DNA from: Gordonibacter massiliensis (ex Traore et al. 2017)
GTDB lineage: Bacteria > Actinomycetota > Coriobacteriia > Coriobacteriales > Eggerthellaceae
DNA length: 64,000 nucleotides
NCBI GenBank assembly: GCA_900170005.1
Contig: LT827128.1
Span: 620,001-684,000 of the forward strand
Reading direction: 5' to 3'
Within the stretch, counting starts at the first letter, position 1; each line of letters starts with the position of its first letter. The notes below the pieces were generated by a model that was not told the origin of the DNA, searched no databases, and saw nothing but the letters and a program-made list of their open reading frames with translations. The position numbers were made by a program, and so were the translations under genes. Shown piece after piece: positions 32,394-39,741 of this stretch.

Positions 32394-33896
32394 TTGATGG
32401 ATCCCGCAATGAGTATTAGGATAGTGCGCGTTGGTTTGAAAGCGAAGAGGGGCGGGGCGGCATGGCTGCGAGGAAGAAGTGCGTCGGCGCGGCGCTCGGG
32501 GTGGGCGGGGGTGGGCGTGGGGCTCGTCGTCGCGCTCGCTCCCATCGAGGGCCCGACTCCGCAGGCGTCGCTGACGCTCGGCATTCTGGCGTGGGCCATC
32601 GTGTGGTGGGTCGCCGGCGTGTTCCACGAGACGGTGACGGCGCTCATTATGGCGGTGCTGTTCTTGGCGGTGGCGAACGTGCCCACCGACCGGGTGTTCG
32701 AGGCGTTCTCGGGCTCCACGTGGTGGCTTTTGATGGCCGCGTTCGGGCTGGGCCTGGGCATGAAGGAGAGCGGGCTGGTCGACCGCATCGCCCTGGCCAT
32801 CCTCACCCGGTTTCCGGCGCGGTTCGAAAGCCAGGCGTTCGCGCTCATGGCGGCGGGCACGGTGGTGGGGCCGCTCATTCCCAGCATGACGGCCAAGCTC
32901 GCCGTGCTGGAGCCGCTCGCCTTGGGCATCAGCGACTCGCTGGGGTACCCCCGCAAGGAGCGCGGCGCGAACGGCCTGTTCCTGGCGGCGCTCGTGGGCG
33001 TGCGCAACATCGGCCCCGCCGTCATCAGCGCTTCCATCATCGGCTACGCCCTGGTGGCGCTCTATCCCGAGTCCGTCCGCGAGCAGTTCAACATGGTCAC
33101 GTGGTTTTTGAGCGCGCTGCCGTGGTTCGCAGTGGTGTCGGTGCTGAACTTCGTCGCCATCGTGGCGCTGTACAAGCCGAAGGGCGAGCGCGCCGAAGGC
33201 GCCGGGGCCGCCGACGCGGGCGCGCCCTCGGCATCGCCCGCCGCGCGCGAAGGGCGCGGGCCTTTGAGTTCCAAGGAAAAGAAGATGCTCGCCATCATCG
33301 TGGCAACCGTCACGCTGTGGGTGCTCGAACCGTTCCACGGCATAGAGGCGTCGACGGTGACGCTGGGGGCGCTCTGCCTGTGCCTCGCGTGCGGGATATT
33401 CGATTTGAAGCGGTTCCGCTCGGGCATGAACTGGGAGTCGCTGTTCTTCATCGGCATCGTGATGGGCCTCTCGCCGGTGTTCGCCTACACCGGCGTCGAC
33501 CAGTGGGTCGTGGGGATATTCGGGCCGGTCATGGAGGGGCTCGCGTTCTCCCCGTACGCGTTCGTGCTGGGCATCGCCGTCGTCACCGTGCTTTTGCGCT
33601 TCGTCATCGTGTCGGAGATGGCGTTCGTGAGCATCTTCATGGCGTTCATGCTGCCCATGTCGCTGTCGCTCGGCATCAACCCCTGGGTGGTGGGGTTCGC
33701 CGTCTACGCGCTGGTCAACCCCTGGTTCACGCTGTACCAGAACCCGGTGTACCTGGCGGCGTTCTACTCGGTGGACGGCCAGATGGTGCGCCACGCCGAC
33801 ATGGCGAAGTACTGCGTGCTCTACGTGGCCATCTGCATGGCGGGCCTGGCCGTGTCCGTGCCGTACTGGCAGATGCTCGGGCTCTTCTCGCTGTAG
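32394..33896 (+). CDS. DASS-family (SLC13-like) anion transporter
   Basis: 500 residues with 11-12 membrane spans and a soluble linker near 250-290. VGPLIPSMTAKLAVLEPLALGIS and ISASIIGYALVALYPES match the first SNT-type motif region; NPWFTLYQNPVYLAA is the second. The family carries di/tricarboxylates or similar anions with Na+. ATG 32394 or 32409 could be the start and neither has a clear ribosome site. It may extend the operon from 28564. Confidence 0.85.
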   Translation: MMDPAMSIRIVRVGLKAKRGGAAWLRGRSASARRSGWAGVGVGLVVALAPIEGPTPQASLTLGILAWAIVWWVAGVFHETVTALIMAVLFLAVANVPTDRVFEAFSGSTWWLLMAAFGLGLGMKESGLVDRIALAILTRFPARFESQAFALMAAGTVVGPLIPSMTAKLAVLEPLALGISDSLGYPRKERGANGLFLAALVGVRNIGPAVISASIIGYALVALYPESVREQFNMVTWFLSALPWFAVVSVLNFVAIVALYKPKGERAEGAGAADAGAPSASPAAREGRGPLSSKEKKMLAIIVATVTLWVLEPFHGIEASTVTLGALCLCLACGIFDLKRFRSGMNWESLFFIGIVMGLSPVFAYTGVDQWVVGIFGPVMEGLAFSPYAFVLGIAVVTVLLRFVIVSEMAFVSIFMAFMLPMSLSLGINPWVVGFAVYALVNPWFTLYQNPVYLAAFYSVDGQMVRHADMAKYCVLYVAICMAGLAVSVPYWQMLGLFSL

Positions 33897-33938
33897 GGGC
33901 GCGTGCGCTTCTCCTTGCGCGCTTCTGCCGCGCGGGGG

Positions 33939-34289
33939 CTATCGGGCGTTCTCGCCGGTTGCGTGCAGGTAGTCGATGTACTCGTTGCCCCATGTTTCCA
34001 GTTCGACCAGAACGCTTTTGAACTTTTCGCCGATCCCGCTCAGGCGGTACTCCACCTTGGGCGGGATCTGCTGGTACTCCGTCCGCACGATCAGGCCCTC
34101 GCTCTCCAGGGTCTTCAGCTGCCGCGACAGCGTCGTGTGCGTCATCTCCTCGGGCATCCTGCGCTGCAGCTCGTTGAAGCGCACGGGGCCGTCCGACAGC
34201 AGATAGAGAAGGTACATGGACCATTTCCCGGTGAGGACCTTCTGCGCCGTGACGTACGGGCAGCGTCCGAACAGGTTCTTCTCCTCCAT
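33939..34289 (-). CDS. HxlR-family transcriptional regulator (second)
   Basis: 116 residues, a single HxlR domain. RCPYVTAQKVLTGKWSMYLLYLLSDGPVRFNELQRRM is the start, with the conserved redox-sensor-type Cys (RCPY, residue 10). It is divergent from a flavin-binding PPOX-family gene. GGAG is part of the start region (ATG GAG GAG). Likely senses oxidants or electrophiles and represses the neighbour. Confidence 0.9.
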   Translation of the reverse strand: MEEKNLFGRCPYVTAQKVLTGKWSMYLLYLLSDGPVRFNELQRRMPEEMTHTTLSRQLKTLESEGLIVRTEYQQIPPKVEYRLSGIGEKFKSVLVELETWGNEYIDYLHATGENAR

Positions 34290-34305
34290 GCGCACGTTCC
34301 TCTCT

Positions 34306-34353
34306 GATACCGGTATCAAAAAATATCGTACTTGCTTCAAAAATCCTACGATA
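34306..34353. promoter_or_regulatory. Dyads in the hxlR / PPOX intergenic region
   Basis: A perfect 12-bp palindrome GATACCGGTATC (34306-34317) is followed by an inverted repeat TATCGTA (34324-34330) / TACGATA (34347-34353). Between them lies GTACTTGCTTC (34328-34338), also present beside the first hxlR gene at 7478. CATAAT at 34354-34359 may be the -10 of the PPOX gene. Confidence 0.6.
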
Positions 34354-34411
34354 CATAATGATGCCTGCAACCAGGCGAAAAGGCAAGCCTGAACGAAAGG
34401 AGATCTGAACG

Positions 34412-34807
34412 ATGGAAGAAGCGCTGGAGTACCTGAAGGCATGCGGGACGTTCTACCTTGCGACGAACGAGGGGGGCCAGCCCCGCGTCCGCCCGTTCGG
34501 CGCCGTGTGCGGTTTCGAAGGGAAGCTCTACTTCGTGACGAACAACCAGAAGGACGTGTACCGCCAGCTGAAGGCGGACGGCCGGGTGGAGATCTGCGGC
34601 ATGAGCAAGGGCACGTGGATGCGCGTTGCCGGCGAGGTCGTCGAGGATACGCGTCGCGAGGCCCGCGTCGCGATGATGGACGCCAACGAGAAGGCGCTCA
34701 GCAGCATGTACACGGTCGACGACAACCTCATGACCGTGTTCCGCTTCGAGCACGGCACCGCGACCGCGTACTCGTTCACGACGGAACCGAAGGTAGTGGA
34801 GTTCTAG
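34412..34807 (+). CDS. Pyridoxamine 5'-phosphate oxidase-family flavin-binding protein
   Basis: 131 residues. The single split-barrel domain has LATNEGGQPRVRPFGAV and LYFVTNNQKDVYRQLKADGRVEICGM, typical of the small PPOX-like group in anaerobes that bind FMN or F420. The enzymatic role is unknown. It is regulated with the divergent HxlR and ends at a strong bidirectional terminator. Confidence 0.9.
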   Translation: MEEALEYLKACGTFYLATNEGGQPRVRPFGAVCGFEGKLYFVTNNQKDVYRQLKADGRVEICGMSKGTWMRVAGEVVEDTRREARVAMMDANEKALSSMYTVDDNLMTVFRFEHGTATAYSFTTEPKVVEF

Positions 34808-34842
34808 GACTCGCGCTGTAGGCCCTGCTACGCGGCAAGTTG

Positions 34843-34876
34843 AAAACGGGCGGCATCCTGCGATGCCGCCCGTTTT
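34843..34876. terminator. Bidirectional intrinsic terminator
   Basis: A perfect 10-bp stem GGGCGGCATC (34848-34857) with GATGCCGCCC (34862-34871), CTGC loop. AAAAC on the left and GTTTT on the right allow termination on both strands: after the PPOX gene (plus) and the Fe-S aldo-keto reductase gene (minus). Confidence 0.9.
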
Positions 34877-34917
34877 ACGTGGAAGGGCCCTCGCCCTGCC
34901 CTTTCCCGCAGCGTCCG

Positions 34918-36060
34918 CTAGGCGAACAGTTCCGCCGCTTGCTCCATGCGGCTTGCGATTGCCACGCCGAAGGGGCAGCGGGACTCGCACGCTTGGCAGC
35001 CGATGCAGTCGGCGGCGTTCGCGTCGAGCGCCTCGTAGTGGGCGCGCACGGAGGCGGGCACCTCGCTCTGCATGAGCGCCAGGTCGTAGAACTTGTTCAC
35101 TAGGGCGATGTCGATGCCGGAGGGGCAGGGCGCGCAGTGGCCGCAGTACGTGCACTGGCCGAAGTAGGCGTGCCTCGGCGCGCCGGCCAGGGTGCTCGCG
35201 TAGTCGCGCTCCTCGTCGGCGGCGGTCTCGTAGGCGCAGGCGTCGGCCACGTGTGCGACCGTGTCGAAGCCGGCCATGATGCTGGCGACGGCGGGGCGGG
35301 TGAGCGCGTAGTGGATGCACTGCACGGGCGTGAGCGCCACGCCGAAGGGCGATGCCTCGGCGCTGAAGAGCCGCCCGCCCGCGTAGCCCTTCATGACGGT
35401 GAGCCCCACGCCCTCGCGCTCGCACAGCGCGTAGAGCTCGGCGCGAGCTGGGTCCATGCCTCCCAGCGCGTTGTCGTAGTCGAACGTGAACGCCTCGTCC
35501 AGGCTGGCCGTGGCGGGCAGCAGGTCGAAGGCGGGGTTCACGCTGAACATGACGGCCTCGATCTCGCCGGAGAGCGCAGCCAGCTTCGCAACTTGGGGGC
35601 TATGGGTGGAAAGCCCGATGTGACGCACGGTGCCCGCCGCCTTGAGCTCGCGCACGTAGGCGATGAAGTCGCCGGCCATGATGCCCTCGTACTCCTCCAC
35701 GTCGTCCACGTAGTGGATCATGCCCAGCTCCACGTGGTCGGTGCCCAAGCGCGCGAGCAGGTCCTCGAAGGCGGGGCGCACCTTCGCCATGTCGCGCGTG
35801 CGCACGTACTGGCCGTCCTGCCAGGTGGAGCCGATGTGGCCCTGGATAATCCAGCGGTCGCGCGAACCCGCGATGGCCGCGCCGAGGTTGCTGCGCACCT
35901 CAGGCCCCGCCATCCAGCAGTCCAAGATGTTGATGCCCGCCTCGGCGCAGGCGTCCGTGACGGCCCTCACCTCGGCGGCCGACTTCTTCTCCATCCACTC
36001 GGCCCCGAAGCCGATCTCGCTCACTTCCAGGCCGGTTTTGCCCAGCATGCGATAGCGCAT
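34918..36060 (-). CDS. Aldo/keto-reductase-fold protein with C-terminal 2[4Fe-4S] ferredoxin domain
   Basis: 380 residues. An AKR-like barrel (MLGKTGLEVSEIGFGAEWMEKKS) is followed by CTYCGHCAPCPSGID and CIGCQACESRCPFGVA near the C-terminus. The tetrad appears incomplete: the D-x-x-x-Y region reads LDCWMAGPE with no Tyr, and the Lys position reads IIQGHIG, while the His (IHYVD) remains. Electron transfer through the clusters may replace normal NADPH chemistry. Transcribed from the MerR-type promoter at 36135-36165. Confidence 0.9.
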   Translation of the reverse strand: MRYRMLGKTGLEVSEIGFGAEWMEKKSAAEVRAVTDACAEAGINILDCWMAGPEVRSNLGAAIAGSRDRWIIQGHIGSTWQDGQYVRTRDMAKVRPAFEDLLARLGTDHVELGMIHYVDDVEEYEGIMAGDFIAYVRELKAAGTVRHIGLSTHSPQVAKLAALSGEIEAVMFSVNPAFDLLPATASLDEAFTFDYDNALGGMDPARAELYALCEREGVGLTVMKGYAGGRLFSAEASPFGVALTPVQCIHYALTRPAVASIMAGFDTVAHVADACAYETAADEERDYASTLAGAPRHAYFGQCTYCGHCAPCPSGIDIALVNKFYDLALMQSEVPASVRAHYEALDANAADCIGCQACESRCPFGVAIASRMEQAAELFA

Positions 36061-36134
36061 GGTTCACTCTCCTATCTTGGTAACGGCCCGACGTCTTCGC
36101 TCGACCGCTTTGTGGTTGGATTCTCTGCACGATC

Positions 36135-36165
36135 ATTAAACACCATGGAGCGCACTCCAAGTCAA
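36135..36165 (-). promoter_or_regulatory. MerR-type promoter of the Fe-S aldo-keto reductase gene
   Basis: Minus strand: TTGACT (36165-36160), 19-bp spacer, TTTAAT (36140-36135). The spacer carries TTGGAGTGCGCTCCA, nearly the same dyad as at 20942 and 36930. Confidence 0.8.
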
Positions 36166-36341
36166 GGAATCGGGCCGGAGCGTTGTTCGGAGATGAGCCG
36201 AAGAAGCCTGCAAAAAGTGCGCTTGCTTGTCAGCGGTCGAGGAGTCAATCCAATCATGCGCTGGCGGGTGGCGGCTGACGGGGCGATGTAGAGAATGGCG
36301 TGACTGTTTCTCGAGATATGCTTTGCGGCTCGTGGGGCTGG

Positions 36342-36404
36342 GCGTCAGGTATACCTTGCACTTTCCCGATTTTTTGCCAAAGTGTCAGGTATATCTGACA
36401 CTTT
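36342..36404. repeat. Two REP-like palindromic units (GTCAGGTATA)
   Basis: Unit 2 (36379-36404) is a 26-bp near-perfect palindrome: AAAGTGTCAG, GTATAT, CTGACACTTT. Unit 1 (36342-36364) is a decayed copy (GCGTCAGGTATACC...CACTTT). The GTCAGGTATA cores start exactly 40 bp apart. Unit 2 could also act as a weak terminator after the cupin gene. They resemble REP units moved by RayT-type transposases (inference); no transposase gene is in the window. Confidence 0.6.
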
Positions 36405-36430
36405 TACAGGGTCTGCGAAGGCGTTCGCAG

Positions 36431-36835
36431 CTACAGCGCGGCGTACTCCTTGTCGCTTACGGGCTCGCACCACTCGTTCGAGCCGTTCACGGCGGGCACC
36501 TCCACGGCCAGGTGGCAGAACCAGCTGTCGGCGGCGGCACCGTGCCAGTGCTTCACGTTGGCGGGGATGTTCACCACGTCGCCTTGCTTAAGCGCGCGGG
36601 CGGGCTTCCCCCACTCCTGGTACCAGCCGCGCCCGCCCGTGACCAGCAGGATCTGTCCGCCGCCCTCGTCGGCGTGATGGATGTGCCAGTTGTTGCGGCA
36701 TCCCGGCTCGAACGTCACGTTGCCCACGCCCACCTGTTCGGTGGAGAGCATGTTCAGGTAGCTCTGGCCGATGAAGTACTGGCTGAAGGGGTTCTTCTCG
36801 CCGCGCGGGAACACGTCGTTCAACTCGTTGTCCAT
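36431..36835 (-). CDS. Cupin-domain protein
   Basis: 134 residues, one cupin barrel. Metal ligands are visible in NNWHIHHADEGGGQILLV (HxH and Gln/Glu) and IPANVKHWHGA (His), with a typical inter-motif region. Small cupins of this kind accompany CMD proteins and aldo-keto reductases in anaerobes (recollection). AAGGAGG precedes ATG 36835. It has its own MerR-type promoter at 36921-36951. Confidence 0.9.
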   Translation of the reverse strand: MDNELNDVFPRGEKNPFSQYFIGQSYLNMLSTEQVGVGNVTFEPGCRNNWHIHHADEGGGQILLVTGGRGWYQEWGKPARALKQGDVVNIPANVKHWHGAAADSWFCHLAVEVPAVNGSNEWCEPVSDKEYAAL

Positions 36836-36920
36836 GATGGGGCCTCCTTGGATTTCCGTCTTGCGGTTTGGGCGGGCATCGCATCAGCTAGCGGTGCCCG
36901 CTGTCCGTTTTTGCGCATCC

Positions 36921-36951
36921 ACCATATCGCTTGGAGCATACTCCAAGTCAA
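36921..36951 (-). promoter_or_regulatory. MerR-type promoter of the cupin gene
   Basis: Minus strand: TTGACT (36951-36946), 19-bp spacer, TATGGT (36926-36921). The spacer holds CTTGGAGTATGCTCCAAG (reading the minus strand, 36947-36930), almost identical to the operator at 20942. Confidence 0.8.
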
Positions 36952-37037
36952 GGGGCGAATATTCGACGATGCGATGTTTTCGCCGTCGCGAGGCTCTTGC
37001 GTTGCGAGGTTTCCGCAAAGCGTGCGGCGCGCGTTCG

Positions 37038-39506
37038 CTATCGAGCCTCCAGCGCCATGCGCAGGAAGTCGGCCGTGGCGCCCTCGCCGTGCTTCACGAG
37101 GTCGGCGGGCGTTCCCGCGAACATCACGCGGCCGCCCGCCTCGCCGCCTTCGGGGCCGAGGTCGACGACCCAGTCGCTCGCGCATACCACCTGCTGGTTG
37201 TGCTCCACTACCACGACGGAGTTGCCGCCGTCCACCAGGCGGTTCAGCAGCGCGAGGAAGTGTTCGACGTCCTGCGGGTGCAGGCCACTCGTGGGCTCGT
37301 CCAACAGGTACAACGTGCGCGTGCGTCCTGCGGTCAGCAGCTCCTTCGCCAGCTTGAGGCGCTGCGCCTCGCCGCCCGAGAGCTTGGTGAGCGGCTGTCC
37401 CAGCTGCAGGTAGCCCAGTCCCACGTCCTGCAAAAGGCGCAGCGGGCGGGCGATCTTCGGGCGGTCGGCGAACGCGGCGGCCGCCTCGCTCACCGAGAGC
37501 GCCAGCGCATCCACGATGGAGAGGCCGTTCAGCCGCACCGACAGCACGTCGTCGTGGAACCGCTGCCCGTGGCAGGTGGGGCAGGGAACCTCGGTGTCCA
37601 GGAAGAACAGCAGGTTGTTCGCGACGGTGCCCATGCCCTCGCACGTCTCGCAGCGCCCGCCCGGCGTGTTGAACGAGAACGCCTTGGCCGCGAGGCCGCG
37701 GGCGCGCGCCGCGTCCGTGCCGGCGAACGCGCTTCTGATAGGGGCGTACGCGTCGATGTACGTGGCCACGTTCGAGCGCTTCATGCGCGCAAGGGGCGAT
37801 TGTCCCACGGATGCGATGCGGTCGAAGCGCTCGCAGCCGGTCACGACGTTCTCGGGTCCTGCAGCATTGCCGCGGGCCAGGACCTCGAACACGAGGGTGG
37901 ACTTGCCCGAGCCCGACGGCCCCGTGACGGTGACGAGGCGCCCGGCGGGGACGTCCACGTCGAGATGGCGCAGGTTGAACCGCGTGGTGTTGCGGATGCG
38001 GAAGGGCGGGTCGTCCGGCGTGCGGACCTCCCGCTTCAAGGCGGGCTTCCGCGCGAGGAAGCGTCCCGTGGCCGAGTCGGGCGCGGCGGCCAGATCGGCC
38101 AGCGACCCCTCGGCCACCACGCGCCCTCCGCAGGCGCCCGCGCCGGGGCCCAGGTCCACCAGATGGTCGGCGGCGCGCATGACGTCCGGGTCGTGCTCGA
38201 TGACGAGCACGCTGTTGCCCAAGTCGCGCAGGCGGCGCAGGGTGTCCACGAGCCCCGCCGTGTCCCGCGGGTGCAGGCCCGCCGTGGGCTCGTCCAGGAT
38301 GTAGACGACGCCGGTAAGCTCCGAGTCCAGGATGGCCGAGAGGCGCAGCCGCTGCAGCTCGCCGCCGGAGAGCGTGACCGTGGCGCGGTCGAGCGTCAGG
38401 TAGTCCAGCCCCACGGCGGCGATGCGCGAGAGCTTCGTGGACAGGTCCAACAGGTAGTCCTCCACGAGCGTCCGTCGCGTGCCGCCCAGCTGGGCGTCGA
38501 GGTTCCGCACCCAGGTCGAGAGCCCTCGCAGCGTGGCGCCGGACAGCTCCGGCAGCCGCGTGCCCGCCACCGTGATGGTGCGGCTTCGCGCACGCAGGCG
38601 CTCGCCGCCGCACTCGGGGCAGGGGGCCTGGACGAGGTAGGGGCGCACGTTCCTCGCGTCCGCGCCGTGCTCGGCTGCCCGCCGCATGAGCTGCGGGACC
38701 ACGCCCTCGAAGCGCCCTTCGGCCACCTTCTTCGGGGGCTCTGCGCGCGGCAGCGCACGCGCGAGGGCGTCGGCTTCCGCCCCTTCGTAGAGCAGGGCCT
38801 TCTGCAACTCGTCGAACGCGGCCACGGGCACGTTCGCGGGGTCGGGCAGGCCGAAGTGCCGGCACGCCGCGCGGAACACCCCTATCTGGTAGTCGCGGTA
38901 CTTCGCCGCCCAGAAGGCCACGGCGCCGTCCTCGAGCGATTTGCCCTCGTCCACGGCGGCGGCGCGGTCCACCGCGAGCGCGTGCCCGAAGCCCTCGCAG
39001 GTGGCGCAGGCGCCCTCGCGCGTGTTGAACGAGAAGTCGGTGCGCGTGATCTTGTCAACGCGCTCCCCGCACGCGCTGCAGTGCATATACACGTGGAAGT
39101 CGTCGCCCACGCGCTCGGTCTCCTCGAGGCAGTCGGCCGCGCAGATAGTCTTCCCGCAGCACGGGCAGGGGTATTCGCCCAGCTTCTCGTAGACCATGCG
39201 CAGAGCGGTGTACACGTCGGTGAGCGTGCCCACGGTGGAGCGCGGGTTCTTGTTCGCGTCGTTTTGCAGGATCGCGATAGCGGGGGAGGCGCCCTTCACG
39301 CGCTCGACGGCGGGCTTGCGGATGCCCTGCAGCGACAGGGCCTCCAGGTAGAGCCGCTGGCATTCGTTGAACAGCACGTCCACGAGCAGGGTGGACTTGC
39401 CCGACCCCGAAACCCCCGTGAACACGACCAGCCGGTTCTTGGGGATGCGCAGCGTCACCTCGCGCAGGTTCCCCTCGCGCGCGCCGATGATGGAAAGGGT
39501 TTCCAT
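37038..39506 (-). CDS. UvrA-like ABC ATPase (UvrA2-type, drug-resistance-like paralogue)
   Basis: 822 residues, shorter than genuine UvrA (about 940). Two ABC modules: Walker A GVSGSGKST (about 31) and GPSGSGKST (about 520), signatures LSGGELQRLRL (about 380) and LSGGEAQRLKL (about 715). Zinc-finger cysteines include CPCCGKTICAADC, CATCEGFG, CPECGGERL and CETCEGMG. The reduced size and VTGVSGSGKSTLLVDVLFNE start fit the UvrA2 group seen with DNA-damaging antibiotics. It would bind damaged or drug-modified DNA. It lies near nth and mfd but is not in an operon with them. Confidence 0.88.
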   Translation of the reverse strand: METLSIIGAREGNLREVTLRIPKNRLVVFTGVSGSGKSTLLVDVLFNECQRLYLEALSLQGIRKPAVERVKGASPAIAILQNDANKNPRSTVGTLTDVYTALRMVYEKLGEYPCPCCGKTICAADCLEETERVGDDFHVYMHCSACGERVDKITRTDFSFNTREGACATCEGFGHALAVDRAAAVDEGKSLEDGAVAFWAAKYRDYQIGVFRAACRHFGLPDPANVPVAAFDELQKALLYEGAEADALARALPRAEPPKKVAEGRFEGVVPQLMRRAAEHGADARNVRPYLVQAPCPECGGERLRARSRTITVAGTRLPELSGATLRGLSTWVRNLDAQLGGTRRTLVEDYLLDLSTKLSRIAAVGLDYLTLDRATVTLSGGELQRLRLSAILDSELTGVVYILDEPTAGLHPRDTAGLVDTLRRLRDLGNSVLVIEHDPDVMRAADHLVDLGPGAGACGGRVVAEGSLADLAAAPDSATGRFLARKPALKREVRTPDDPPFRIRNTTRFNLRHLDVDVPAGRLVTVTGPSGSGKSTLVFEVLARGNAAGPENVVTGCERFDRIASVGQSPLARMKRSNVATYIDAYAPIRSAFAGTDAARARGLAAKAFSFNTPGGRCETCEGMGTVANNLLFFLDTEVPCPTCHGQRFHDDVLSVRLNGLSIVDALALSVSEAAAAFADRPKIARPLRLLQDVGLGYLQLGQPLTKLSGGEAQRLKLAKELLTAGRTRTLYLLDEPTSGLHPQDVEHFLALLNRLVDGGNSVVVVEHNQQVVCASDWVVDLGPEGGEAGGRVMFAGTPADLVKHGEGATADFLRMALEAR

Positions 39507-39741
39507 GGGCAGTCCTCTCGCCGAAGAAGGTTTTGGGAACCTTACACCTTACCACAGCCGCGGGCGCAGGTCGCCGGGGAAGCGCGTCGCATGCTTCGCC
39601 ATGCGGGCGAATGCGGCGTACACGCGGCGGCGGCTTGTCCCTTCCGTTCGTCCGGCTGAGGAAGCGCCGGGCGTTTTCCAAGGTGCCGGCTCTCGCTCGG
39701 AGGCGCTACACTACGAGCGATTCCGTCGACAGGGGGACGCC

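Larger units (their letters stand above)
36061..36430. other. Intergenic region with MerR-type promoter and palindromic repeats
   Basis: About 370 bases without a gene. The left part holds the promoter of the Fe-S aldo-keto reductase, the right part two GTCAGGTATA palindromic units. The stretch 36170-36340 shows no recognisable feature. Confidence 0.6.

Noticed and set aside
36771-39659. A 962-codon plus-strand open frame across the UvrA-like gene
   Set aside because: It is antisense to a protein with clear ABC motifs and shows His/Arg/Val-rich low-complexity sequence without domains, typical of GC-rich shadow frames.
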